Below, piece after piece: positions 1-11,732 of a stretch of 64,000 nt of DNA. A program made the position numbers and the translations under genes. Numbering within the stretch: the stretch's first letter is position 1; every line of letters begins with the position of its first letter. Below the pieces are notes generated by a model, which worked only from the letters and a program-made list of their open reading frames with translations, did no database searches and was not told the origin of the DNA. The DNA comes from Lumnitzera littorea (taxonomy: Eukaryota > Streptophyta > Magnoliopsida > Myrtales > Combretaceae): positions 6,543,890-6,607,889 of the forward strand of contig JAMXBB010000002.1 in assembly GCA_024138015.1 (NCBI GenBank), given 5' to 3'.

Positions 1-443
1 TATTTATATATTTTTTTAATAAATTAATATAATCTAAGAAATATAAAAAAAAATTGTATATTGTCTTATAATAATCGAATTAAATGAATGGAACCCGGGT
101 TACTATTAGCAAGTGCCATTGTAGTTATTTGGAATCGATTTTATTGGAGGATTAGATCGAAAACCATTTGACCAGGCGGATCAACCGATCTGACAAATTG
201 GAAAAATTCGGATTCCCCCTCGATCCAAACATGGCTTATGCACTGCCCTCATGATTCTTGCCATACACATTCAGGCAACAAGCACCTATCACCAACGTCT
301 TCTGTTCCCGCCAAATAAAAACCACCAAATCTCTTTCTCTCTCTCTCTCTCTTTTCCCAACCTTTTTCATCATCCACCACCTCAACAACGGCCGCCATCA
401 CCAAGCAATCTCCATCCGCGATTCCACCACCGACAACGGGACC
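1..443. other. AT-rich flank and degenerate leader upstream of the PPR pseudogene
   Basis: No gene is supported here. The first 240 bases are AT-rich. A CT-rich run (about 336-352) lies just before the region where PPR-like coding sequence becomes readable, and may be part of the old 5' leader. Short open frames over this stretch show no recognisable protein. Confidence 0.5.
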
Positions 444-2839
444 CAACCTGACCTCATTACACTCATTCCTCCTCGATGCCTGCACTCGTTCCTGCGAACT
501 CGCTCTCGGCCGCCGCGTCCACTTGTACCTTGCAGACCCCGGGCCTGAACTTGAATCGCTAATTCTCAATTCCCTCGTTAATTTCTACTCCCAATGTAAT
601 GACCCTGGGATGGCAATTTGGATTTTTGAGTCTATGAGGGATAAAAAGGATTCGGTTTCTTGGAGTACGATTGTGTCTTATTTTGTGAATGATGGCATGA
701 AATTCGATGGAATTGCGCTACATGCTTGAAGATGGGCTTTTACATAATGAATGTTGCTATTTGGCAGTGATAAGGGCGCGTTCCATCCCAGGGAATGTGT
801 CGTTTGGGAATGTTGTTCTTGGTGCTGTTGTGAAAAGTGAAAATATCCATTCCGAAGTGTTTGTTGGGTGTGCTTTGATTTATATGTTTATGAAAAGTGG
901 TTCTGATTTGTATAGAGCACATGAGGTGTGCAATAAAATATCTGAGAGGAATATCCATTCCAAAGTGTTTGTTGGGTGTGCTTTGATTCATATTTTATGA
1001 AAGGTGGTTCTGATTTGGATACAGCACATGAGCTGTGCAATAAAATATCTGAGAGAAATGTAGCTGAGTGGACATTGATGATTATTCAGTTGGTCATGAA
1101 GAAGATGCTGCTTGGTTGTTTTTGGATATGTTATTGGAGGGAGCTGTTCTGGATAGGTTTACAATGAGTGCTGTCTTGTCGAAATGTTTGGAGTTGGGGT
1201 GGTTGTCTTTTGGGAAGCAATTGCATTCTTGGGCTGTTCAGTTTGGTTTGGTATCCAATGTTTGTGTAGGCTGTTGCTTGTTGTATATGTATGCGAAATG
1301 TTTGGCTGGTGGGTGTCTAGATGATTCTAGAAAGGCATTTGCTAGGATGTAAGACGACAATGTGATGTCCTGGACAGCAATGTTTGCTGCGCATGATTGG
1401 AATGATGAGAATGAGGAGGCTCTTCCACTCTCTTCAGAAATGATTAAGGGTCCAGTACAGCCAAATTATCTCACTTTCTCTAGTTTCTAAATTCATGTGC
1501 TAGTATTTCCACTGTTGAGTTGGGTAGGCAAATATATTCATGGGAAGTGAAACTGGATTTTCAAAGTGTTAACTGTGCTGGAAATTCCACAGTTAGCATG
1601 TACAAGCAGTCTGGAATAATGAAAGATGCTCAGAAAGCTTTTTATGCTCTACTGGAAATGAATTCACTTTCTTGCTATACTGTTGTTGATGTTTATGGCA
1701 AAGGCTTTTCTAGAGAAGCAATTGAACTCTTTCATGAAACTGGAGCTAGAAAAGTTGGGGCTACTACTTGTACATTAGCAAGCCTCTTGAGTGGAGCTGC
1801 CAGTATAGATGCTACTTCCTTGGGTGAGCAACTCCAAGCATGAGTATTGGCTTCAGGGTTTTATGAGAATTAGTCATTTCCAATGCTTAGATATCTGTGT
1901 ATCCCGGGTGTGGAGATGTTGAAGCTGCTTATCAAGTTTTCAACAATATGGAAAATTGAGATGTTATATCTAGGACCTCCATGATTACAGGTTTTGCAAA
2001 ACATGGCCTTGCAGAGAGAGCATTATACGCATTTCATAGAATGCTTGAAGCTGAGGTAAAGCCAAACGGGATTGCCTATGTGACAGTGCTATCTGCTTGT
2101 AGCCATGTTGGACTAATTAATGATGGATGGGAACACTACAGGTCCATGTACAAACACTATGAACTGTAGCAAATGTGGAATACATTTCGTGCATGGTTGA
2201 CTTATTGAGTCAATCAAGATTTCTTCTTGAAGCCTTGCAGTTAATCAACTCAATGCTGGTTCTGGTGAGTTCCTTGGTCTGGCATACATTTCTTGGAGCT
2301 TGTTGAGTCCATGCCGATATTAAGCTTGGACAACTAGCAACAAGGATGACCCTTGAACAAGAACCAAATGGTTCTTATGCTTATGTCTTATTGTCAAACT
2401 TGCATGCTTCTAAGAAAAATTGAAAAGAACTGGCAAATATCAGGAAAGAGATGAAAATTAAGAACCTGATTTAAAAAAAATGTGGTTTGTAAGTTCCAAG
2501 TTGGTGATACTTCACTTTCACAGGCGCAGGAAATTTATGACAAACTGAAGGAATGAAATTTGGTTATGCCCCCAATACTGGCTTTCCCTGCTTGATATAG
2601 AGGAACAAAAGGAAAAATATTTGCTGCATCATAGTGAGAAAATTGCTGCTGCTTTCGGTCTCATTAGCACATCAAAGCCTGAACCAATCAAGATATTTTA
2701 TAATCTTTGCATTTGCGGGGATTGTCACTCTGCCGTCTAATACATTTCAATGGCTGAAGGTGGAGAAATTGTGTCGAGAGACTCAAATTGGTTCCACCAT
2801 TTCAAGTATGGGATGTGCTCATGCAATGATTATCGATGA
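444..2839 (+). pseudogene. Pseudogene of a DYW-class pentatricopeptide repeat protein (EMB2261-like)
   Basis: Translating across frames gives a PLS/DYW-type PPR protein in the right order: an N-terminal repeat with GRRVHLYLADPG, LNSLVNFYSQC, SVSWSTIVSYF, later GKQLHSWAVQFGL, LLYMYAKC, MITGFAKHGLAERAL, VLSACSHVGL, then remnants of the E domain and the DYW deaminase. In the DYW part HSEKIAAAFGLISTSKPEP, CGDCH and a terminal CSCNDYR are visible, so the final tryptophan of the canonical DYW tripeptide is replaced by arginine. The order and wording match the Arabidopsis EMB2261 (At3g49170) family, organellar RNA-binding and editing proteins. The frame is broken many times: stops near 729, 1000, 1352, 1843 and 2169, plus frameshifts. 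It is intronless, as is usual for PPR genes. It cannot make a full protein. The assignment to a DYW PPR is firm; the exact orthologue is recognised from memory. Confidence 0.9.
842..1056 (+). repeat. 108/107-bp tandem duplication inside the PPR pseudogene
   Basis: Bases 842-949 are repeated directly at 950-1056. Both copies begin AATATCCATTCC and end with TCTGAGAG. The first copy is 108 bp, an in-frame 36-codon insert. The second has lost one base (TATATGTTTATGA against CATATTTTATGA), which shifts the frame at about 990-1000. Related PPR proteins have this segment once. Confidence 0.92.
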
Positions 2840-3402
2840 TTAGCAAGCAAAGTGATGCTAGTTTTAGGTTCTTTTTCCAATTTTGGCACAATTCACACTA
2901 TCAGATCCATTTCTGTTTCTTGAACTAGAGACTTTGTTATAAATAAAATTTTGTAGATGAAAGTCATAATCTTGGTTGATGGTGTTCCACCACCATTTAC
3001 CAAATATTGGGCAATAGCCAGAAGGTTATCCTGAATGATAGAGACCTAGTTGCCTTGTTTCTGATGCTTGAGCTTAGACATCCTTAGAGGTCAAGACAAT
3101 GTCTTGGATATGCTATTCTCTATGGTCTGAAGTAGCATTGAATATGTAGATGTTGGCTTCTTGTTCATCCATGGTCAATCAAAGAGCAGCAAGCCATCAG
3201 TGGGTGCTGACTGTCATTTGGATAGGTAACACATCCTTTATTTCCTTCTGTAGACATAAATAGCTACTTTCTGCATATATAAAAGTCTCTGTGTTTTTGT
3301 TGGTTTCAGAAAAATGATTTTGATGATGCATCTTGAACTAATGTGGTTATTCTATGGGGTTGTACTTGGGCATCATCTGAATTTCAACTCCTATATCACA
3401 AG
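2840..3402. other. 3' flank of the PPR pseudogene
   Basis: No coding sequence is recognised. This is ordinary intergenic sequence between the end of the PPR pseudogene and the insertion point of the LTR element. The last five bases (3398-3402, ACAAG) form one half of the target duplication of that element. Confidence 0.5.
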
Positions 3403-5409
3403 TGTAGATATCTCATTTTTATTCCCCTTGTAGTTCTAATATTTGTTTTTAAAGTTGTAATTTAGAAAATAATAAAAATTGAAAAATGATAAAAAGACAA
3501 AAAAATAGAAAATTGTCAAAAAAAAAAAAAACTAAAAGAGAAAAAATTCGAAAAGATTAATTAAATAGAATCTTGAATAAATAGTTATCGAAAAAAAGCA
3601 AATCTAATACGATAACTTTAAATTTAATAAAATCAAGATTTGTACGATTTGAATTTATTTTAGATCTTTATTAATTTAGATTTGATTTAATTTAAAAGAT
3701 TTGTTTTTGAGTCCTATAAATAGGAGTTGCATGGTACAAGCCAAGAGAACAATTATATATTCGTTAAAAACACGCTCGAACCTACTTTTCAAACCAATTC
3801 CACAGTTGTGCGCATGACATGATTGGGGATTTGATCCATTCCTTTTCATCAACTTTGTGTAATTTGTTTTGTATATATATAATAATGGTTTTTAATTATT
3901 GTCTATACCTTATTTTATTTATTTATTTTTATTTCATACAGTATATGCGTAGTTATTTTTAAGATTTGTATTAACTTTTTTATTTTCATCGCGTCTTTAA
4001 TTGTTAGTAGTTAGTTATAGTATTAGTGTCTAGTGAACATGTGATAGATTAAATTTTAGTTAATTTTTTTTTTTTTTAGATATCATATTTTCAAAATGAC
4101 ATTTTTATATAATCTCATATTTTACAAAATCTCGTTCTTTGCATATTGTATTAATTAGAAAAATTGTATTAAGCGTATTAAGGTTTTTTAGACAAAAAAA
4201 TCATTTTGATTTACATAAAATAAAAAAAAATCTTTAATTGACATCTTTTCTACGGTTAGGTATCTTTTCTATAGTTTAGGTTTTATTTTCTATAGTTTAA
4301 ATATCTTTTTCATATTTTAAGTTTTTTTTCTATAATTTAGACATCTTTTTTATAGTTTAGATTTTTTTTTTTTTATGGTTTAGATATCTTTTCATGGTTT
4401 ACACATCTTTTCTATGGTTTATATATCTTTCATATAGTTAGACATTTTTTTTTAATGATTTAAATATCTTTCCTATAGTTAGACATCTTTCGTATGATTT
4501 AGGCATCTTTTATAGTTAAGTTTTTTTTTTCCATGGTTTAAATATTTTTTCTATAGTTTAGATATTTTTTCTATAATTAAGCATCTTTTCTATGATTTAA
4601 GTATTTTTTGTATAGTTAAAAATTTTTCTTTTTTATATTTTAAGCATCTTTTCTATATAAAATATTCATCGTGTAGAATATTACATATTTCATAAAAATT
4701 GTATTTTTAGGTTTTTAGGGTTTTTCTTAAAAATAAAAATTTTTTTACTTAATTTTTTTTTTTAAAAAATAAAAATCTTTAAATGGAACTTTTCAAAAAT
4801 TAGGTTTTTAGGTTTTTTTTTTAATCGGGAATAAAAATTAGGCTTCTATGGATTTTTTTTAATAAAAATAAAATGGTTAATAAAAACATAAATCTAACTA
4901 ATTATTTTTTTTATAAAAAGAACCAACACACTAAAGTTTTCGAAAATAATTATGGTAGTCTGATCCCGACTAACGGGTACGTAGGTGCTTTCGTGGCAAC
5001 AATAAAATCTGTATGAACTTAATTTTTTTTTTCTTTTGTTTTTTATTTATTTATTTATTTTAAATATTTAAAAAAAAAAGATAATTTGAAGAATAAACCT
5101 AATTTCGGAAAATAGATAGCAATAACTATTATGGTTTAATAGATTAGCCCCAGAATTCAGAATTCCCTAATTTTTTATTCAAATTAAAATCAAAGACCAA
5201 TAACCAAATTGTAGTCAATCCACCCAATTGATTATGATTTCTTTTCTTTAACTTTAGTCAAGTAGCAACTCCAAAAGTTTTTTTTAAAAAAACCGGAATT
5301 GCCCAGTTTCTTTAATCGATGATTAATACTAAATGAGTTAAGGTTTAGTATTAATTAGAAAGTAGGGAAATCAAATTTAAATAAAAAAATAAAAAATTTA
5401 GGCTCCACA
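3403..5409 (+). repeat. 5' LTR of the LARD (2007 bp)
   Basis: This is a direct repeat of 9812-11732 over its whole length. It begins TG and ends CA. It contains a degenerate array of roughly 20-bp units at about 4240-4670, which is longer here than in the 3' LTR and accounts for part of the length difference (2007 against 1921 bp). The many differences between the LTRs point to an old insertion. Confidence 0.88.
4240..4670 (+). repeat. Degenerate ~20-bp tandem array inside the LTR
   Basis: A unit close to TTTTCTATAGTTTAGATATC repeats many times with frequent substitutions and length changes. The matching array in the 3' LTR is at about 10612-10960 and has fewer units. Confidence 0.8.
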
Positions 5410-5412
5410 GTG

Positions 5413-5431
5413 TGGCTACTTCACTGGGGAT
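5413..5431 (+). other. Primer-binding site of the LARD
   Basis: Three bases after the LTR end (CA at 5408-5409) the sequence TGGCTACTTCACTGGGGAT begins with TGG, the complement of a tRNA CCA end. Its ACT...CTGGGGA pattern resembles the tRNA-Arg-type sites of Tat/Ogre elements. The family comparison is from memory. Confidence 0.65.
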
Positions 5432-8400
5432 GCTTTTCAAGAGGGTTAACCACTATAATTTACCGAAATTATGATTATTTTTCGAAAAACAAAAAATATT
5501 TGAGGTGGTTATTATTTTATCTTATTCTATTTTTTGTTATATTATATACTAACATGTGTGTTGCAGCTTATCTAGGTGGGTAGTTTTGAGAGTTTATTTT
5601 ATTTTATTTTATTTTTTGGCATCATGAATGTATGGTAGATATGGTCAGAAACAGACCGTCTTACGACCTTAAGAGAGAAGCTATTGTGTAAGCTTCGGAT
5701 GTTATAGGACAACTAACTTCTATGATCGATCAAGCTATCTCATTCAAGTTTAAATGTAACCATAGAACCGCTGCTTCGAAAAAATGCGGTAGTTGTAAAA
5801 CTTGAGAACTTTTAAAACCCACCCATTGCATCATATGAAAATTTTTTAAAAAAAATCACAAGAACCCATAATGTAGTAGACCGAAACGAATAAGAGCAAT
5901 TGTGAAGTTATAGTTGTAATATTTCCCTGTAAAAATTTGTAATGATGCTGTGTAAAGTTTAAAACAGGTTGCGATTGTAATTGTAATATTTTCTTTAGAT
6001 AGGTATGGCTAGATCGAGTCAAGGGCCTATTGAAGAAGTCCACATCCACCGACATCATTGGCTTAAAAAATTACTCCAAATGTGGTTTTGACCTTTCTAC
6101 CTAAATAAGCAAGAATTCATTAGGAGCAAGATTGAGCCCATCTTGTCTCTATAGAAGACCCTTATGAATATTACCTTATTGTGGGCCTTAGTACATCTGT
6201 GAAGGGTCGAATCTGTTACTTTTTGTTTGGGCTTACATCAGTTAAGTCCAACCCTCGCAGAGTAAATAATAAAAGAAAAAAAAAAAGAGAAAACAAAACA
6301 ACAAAACAAAAAGAATCAAACTTGTAAAATAATTTTAGATAGTTACCATTTTGCTTAGTAATCTACTAGCTAGAAATATTCACTCTTTTGGATAGATTAA
6401 TACTTTGTAAATAGTCTTTCTCATTTGGAATAAATAGGATTTAGATATTCCCTTTGTTTAGTTTTTTATTTTTCATTCTTTAAAATTTCTCTTTTGTAAA
6501 CAAAACTTCCAAAGTATTATTCTATAGGTAAACAAATTTTGTAAGTCTATATATAAAATCCTAAAAAAGCAATCCTCCATTTACAATTTCATCACTTAGG
6601 CTCTGTAACATAAAAGCCTTAACTTCTTCTCCCTCTCTTTAAAAAAAAAAAAAATTGCTAACGATTATAAATCCTCATGAGACTCGAGACAAACACAATC
6701 ACTTAACCCATTAAGGTAGCTAACCTAAACACCTCCATTGGGCTCGAAAAAGCAACCAACTAAACACGGACCCTTAGTCCATCAAGATAGTTGAACCAAC
6801 TCAAAGCTCCTAAGCTACCATGAACCAAGTTAAAATACAAGACCATGAAATACTATCCTAAGCTTGATCCTCGCTACAAACAAGAAGAGCAATTCATAAT
6901 TCCTTCCACTTCAAAAGTTATCAATGTCGGCCCATTTGAATTAGGAGAAACCAGACCCGAAACCACACATGAAAGCCTAGGAGCTTTAAGTCCTATAAGT
7001 CTGGGGTAATTTAAGTGAGAGCATGTATAGGGCATAGAAGTAAGGTCGACCATCACCCTACAGTAAATAAATCCCTACTAGAGAATTAGTAACTTACCTT
7101 TGAAAAGTTCAGAATGAAAAGGGGCGAGCTATATCTACATACTAACCTTTAAATACTTTGAGAGATGAGAGACATCATAGTAAGAATATTTTGGACTCAT
7201 TCCTTAAAGGCAATCCATTTTGAGTTTAATACGTAGACTAAAATGAAGTTAGCCATTCATCTTCAAATCCCAAACACAATTATCCTTTATTAACCCCTTT
7301 GAACTGATTCGGAGTCCTTTCAAACGTAATCCTTGTCAAAAACCACCTCATAGTGGGGCAATTCGAAGGTTAGAGTCATTGATTAAGAGAGAAGGATAAA
7401 ACTGATTTGTGCTTACCTTAGTAATAATAATTCAAGGATAATTTTTTTTTCAATAAAATATTCCCTTTAAAGAAGTGCAATACTTTTCAAAATGCCCTTT
7501 TCAAAATGCCTCAAAACCACACATACCTTACCCGAGCCTATACACTTGAAACCCATGGATTTAGGGCCGTGAGTCATTTGTAGACAAAGACTTGACAAAA
7601 GTCATAATTACCTTTAAGGAAGAAAGAAAAAAGCAAGGAATAAAGGGGCAAAGTTAAAAAGAGGAAAAAAAGGAAAAAGAAAAAAGAAAAAAGGAGAAAA
7701 AAAGAAAATAAAGAAAAAAAACCCAAAAGAAAGAAAGATTAAGAAATGCCCAAACATCGAGTTTGAGAAAAGTCCCAACTAAAGAAGGCTCAAGTTGCTC
7801 TAAAAACACAAGATCATGAATCGTATTTCCAACCAAAAACACAAAACGCCATGTTCATTTCAGAATCACATTCTTAACCAAAAACCAAAAACCCCATATT
7901 CATTTTAAAATCACATTTCAAATCATAAACACAAAACCTATCTATTTACTTGAATCTGAAACACAAAACTTCCCCACCCACAATACGTCCTTATTTGAAA
8001 CTCTTCTAATCTTGAAGAATAATTTATTTAAAATAAAAATTATTTTTGAAACTAAGGTAAGCATTCATTAAGTTTTTATAAGGGTTCTTGACTTGTACAC
8101 TTAAGTTAGATAAAAATACTTCTTTCAAAATAGGTCCTCTCAATTAACTTCTTTTAAAGTCATTTGACCAAAAGCCCAATTCACAATACCGAATCCCAAA
8201 AGACCTAACAGATCGATCAAAGTGTATCACTTGCAAATTGGATTGTAATTTTTGGAATAATAGTCAAGAGTGAAATCTAGACCGAAAGTAGTACACAAGC
8301 AAGTCCTTTTCAACTAAACTAATTGTGAGTTATTTTTTCCTTAAGAAATGTATGTTCAAAATCCTTAGGCTTATTCAAGAAGTTCAGTGTCAAAGATAGA

Positions 8401-8744
8401 AACTAGGATAGATATTAGATAGCCCACATGGTTACTAAGGAAGGGGAGTTATAGCATTTGTTTCGCAAAGGAGAATTTGTATCCATTAGCAGACTTTTAA
8501 AAAAATGAAGAGAGATAAAAGAAAGGAAAAGAGGGAGAGGAAGTAAAGGCTTGTTACGGGTTTTTTCCTTCCATGTCAGCCTTAGAAGGCAGAATCTTCA
8601 ATTCATGTCATTCTATCAATGTCCTCCTTTGCAAATTTCTCAAAACAAGGGCCTTTTCGAATAGATTATGTTCCCTAGTTCTACTTTCAACTATCATGTA
8701 GAGTTTTAGAGAGTCCAAAGGGTGCCTACCCTTTATCTGTTTTC

Positions 8745-9665
8745 TTAGGGATATAGCCAGCTTATAAAGCGCTATCCCTATCCATATCTTCATTAGCACT
8801 TCAGCCAGCTCATGGAGCGTTATCTCGGCTCATATTCTCACTTAGGGATCTAGCCAACTCTCAAAGTGCAATCCCAATCCATAGTTTCTTAGGTTTCTAG
8901 CTAACTCATAGAGTGTTGCCCCGATTTATGTTCTCTTTTAGGGATGTAGCTAGCTCATATTTTTAGGCTCTAACCAACTCAAGAAGTACTTTGCCTGTCT
9001 TTGTTAGTCAACTCATTAGAGGTATGACCAAGTTCTCTATCATTTTTAGGACTAGCCAGCTTAAGGAGCGCTTCTATCATTAGAGGTACGACTAGGTTCT
9101 TAATCATTTTTAGGGTCTTAACCAGCTTAAGGAGCGCTTCGCTCGCCTTGGTTAGTCAGCCTATAGGGGTACAATCAAGTTCTCAAATCTTTAAGATCTT
9201 AGCCAGCTTGAGAAGCACTTCATCCGCCTTAGTTACTCAACCCATAAGGACATAACCAAGTTCTCAAATCTTTAGCGTCTTAACTAGCTTGAAGAGCGCT
9301 TCGCCTGCCTTGGTTAGTCAACCTATAAGGAGTATAACCAAGTTTTCAAATCTTTAGAGTCTTAACTAACTTAAGGAGCACTTTGCCCACCTTAATTATT
9401 CAACTCATTAGGGCACGACTAAGTTTTCATATCTTTAGGATCTTAACCAGTTTAAGGAATGCTTAGCCCGCTTTGATTAGTCAATCCATAAGAGGCACAA
9501 CCAAGTTCTTATGATTTTCTTTAAGGTCTTAGTCAACTCAAGGAATACTCCACCCACCTTGGTTAGTCAGCCCATAGGGGGCACAACTAAGTTCTCATTA
9601 TTCTCTTTAAGGTTCTTGCCAGCCCACAAGGGCACTACCCTCACCTTTATTAGTTTCAAACTTAT
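8745..9665 (+). repeat. Tandem repeat block in the 3' internal region of the LARD
   Basis: About four to five units of roughly 47-49 bp (8745-8960) are followed by about eight units of roughly 80-86 bp (8960-9665). Both unit types share a core like TTAGGGTCTTAGCCAGCTTA followed by AGGAGCGCTT. The longer unit adds a segment containing GCCTTGGTTAGTCAACCCAT and a CCAAGTTCTCA stretch. One 82-bp-type unit near 9060 lacks part of this added segment. Copies are diverged but easy to align by eye. Confidence 0.88.
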
Positions 9666-9797
9666 CGTCACCAAATCCTTAACGGACCAGCCCTATGATA
9701 TATAACTAATCATAGCGTTTCTTAGGACAAAGTCATTCCCAAGGAAAAAATGATGTTTCTTTTGTTTTTGTAACAAAAGATTTACTCAAATTTCATC

Positions 9798-9810
9798 ACA
9801 AAGAGGGTAG
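9798..9810 (+). other. Polypurine tract of the LARD
   Basis: The short purine-rich stretch ACAAAGAGGGTAG lies directly before the start of the 3' LTR at 9812, where a second-strand primer is expected. Confidence 0.6.
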
Positions 9811-9811
9811 C

Positions 9812-11732
9812 TATAGATATCTCATTTTTACCCCCTCGTAATTCTAATATTTGTTTTTAGGGTCATAATTTAGAAAATAATAAAAATTGAGAAATGATAA
9901 AAAGACAACAAAAATAGAAAATTGTTAAAATAAAAAATTCGAAAAGATTAATTAAATAAAATCTTGAATAAATAGTTGTAAAAAAAAAAGCAAATCTAAT
10001 ATGATAATGTTAAATTTAATAAAATCAAGATTTGTAAGATTCGAATCTATTTTAGATATTTATCAATTTAGATTTGTTTTCGAGTCTTATAAATTAAGGT
10101 TGCGTGGTGCGAGCTAAGGGAACAATTACACATTCGTTAAAAACACGCTCGAACTAACTTCTCAAACCAATTCTACAGTTATGCGCACGCGATATGACTA
10201 GGGATCTAATCTATTCCTTTTCATCAACTTTGTGTACTTTTCCTTGTAAATACATAATAGTGGTTTTTAATTATTATTTATAGTTTGTTTTATTTATTTA
10301 TTTTTATTTTACTTAATGTATGGGTAGTTATTTTTAAGACTTGTACTAGCTTCTTTATTTTTATCATGTCTTTAATTGTTAGTAGTTAGTTATAATGTTA
10401 GTGTCTAGTGAACATGTGTTAGGTTAAATTTTAGTTAATTTTTTTTTTTAGATATCATATTTTCAAAATAACATTTTTATAAAATCTCATATTTTACAAA
10501 ATCTCATTCTTTGCATATTATATTAATTTAGAAAAATTGCATTAGGCATGTTAGGGTTTTCCAGATAAAAAAATCATTTTGATTTTCATAAAATAAAAAA
10601 AAAATCTTTAATCGACATCTTTTCTACGGCTAAACATTTTTTCCATTGTTTAGATATCATTTCCATAGTTTAGGTTTTTTTTTTATAGTTTAGATATTTT
10701 TTCTATAGTTTAGATTTCTTTTTCGTAGTTTAGATATCTTTTCCGTGGTTTACACATCTTTTTTATGGGCATTTTTTTCATGGTTTAAATATCTCTCATA
10801 TATTAGGTATCTTTCATATAGTTAGGTATTTTTCATATGATTTAGGCATCTTTTATAGTTAGGCTTTTTTTTTTTTTATGGTTTAGATATCTTTTCTATG
10901 ATTTAGGTATTTTTTGTATAGTTAGGAATTTTTCTTTTTTATGTTTTAAGTATCTTTTCTATATAAAAGATTCATCATGTAGAACATTACATATTTCATA
11001 AAAATCGCATTTTTTGGTTTTTAGGGTTTTTCTTGAAAATAAAAATTTTTATCACTTAATTATTTTTTTAAAAAATAAAAATCTTTATTTGAGACTCTTC
11101 AAAAATTAGGTTTTCAAGTTTTCTTTTTTCTTTTAATTGGGAATAAAAATTAAGCTTCTAGGGATTTTCTTAATAAAAATAAAACGATTAATAAAAACGT
11201 AAATCTGACCAATTATTTTTTTATAAAAAGAACCAACACACTAAAGTTTTCGAAAACAATTACGGTTGTCTGATCCCGACTAGAAAGTATGTAAGTACTT
11301 TCGTGTCGATGATAAAATTTGTAGGAACTTAGGTTTTTTTTTTCTTTGGTTTTTTTTTATTTTCTTTTCTTAAAAATATATATATTTTTTTAAATAAAGA
11401 TAATTTGAAGAATAAACCTAATTTCGAAAAATAGATAGTGGTAACAGTTACGGTTTAACAGCTTAGCCTTCGAATTTAGAATCCCTTAATTTTTCATTCA
11501 AATTGCAATAAAAAATCAGTAGCTAAATCGTAGTCAATCAATTCAATTAATTACAATTTCTTTTCTTTTTCTTAACTTTAGTCGGGTAACAACTCCAAAA
11601 GTTTTTTTTTAAAGAATTGGAATTCTTCAATTTCTTTAGTCGAGGATTAATATTAAATGGGTTAAAGTTTAGTATTAATTAGAAAGTAGGAAAATCAAAT
11701 TTAAATAGAAAACCAAAAATTTAGGGTCAACA
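9812..11732 (+). repeat. 3' LTR of the LARD (1921 bp)
   Basis: It aligns with the 5' LTR throughout. Its first dinucleotide is TA instead of TG, a substitution. It ends GTCAACA, followed by the target-site copy GCAAG. Confidence 0.88.

Larger units (their letters stand above)
3403..11732 (+). mobile_element. Non-coding LTR retrotransposon derivative (LARD), 8.3 kb, probably Tat/Ogre-related
   Basis: Two long direct repeats (3403-5409 and 9812-11732) flank 4.4 kb of sequence with no gag-pol reading frame. The 5' LTR starts TGTAGATATCTC and ends CTCCACA; the 3' LTR starts TATAGATATCTC and ends GTCAACA. A primer-binding site follows the first LTR and a purine tract precedes the second. Flanking bases ACAAG (3398-3402) and GCAAG (11733-11737) match at 4 of 5 positions, as expected for an old 5-bp target duplication. 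The internal region carries a tandem repeat block near its 3' end. Lacking any protein, the element would depend on enzymes from another element. The PBS pattern suggests the Ty3/gypsy Tat/Ogre lineage, but this is inference. Confidence 0.85.

Noticed and set aside
5641..5815. Short readable frame starting at an ATG after the LARD primer-binding site
   Set aside because: It has an early stop and no gag-like features such as a CCHC knuckle, so it is not called as a gag remnant.
8608..8799. Minus-strand open frame at the start of the LARD repeat array
   Set aside because: It overlaps the first tandem units and does not continue as a conserved protein.
8745..9665. CRISPR-like array
   Set aside because: The units are diverged tandem repeats without constant repeats and unique spacers, in plant nuclear DNA inside an LTR element.
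3403..11732. Genes hidden in the LARD interior
   Set aside because: All six frames show only short frames; nothing resembles gag, protease, reverse transcriptase, RNase H or integrase.
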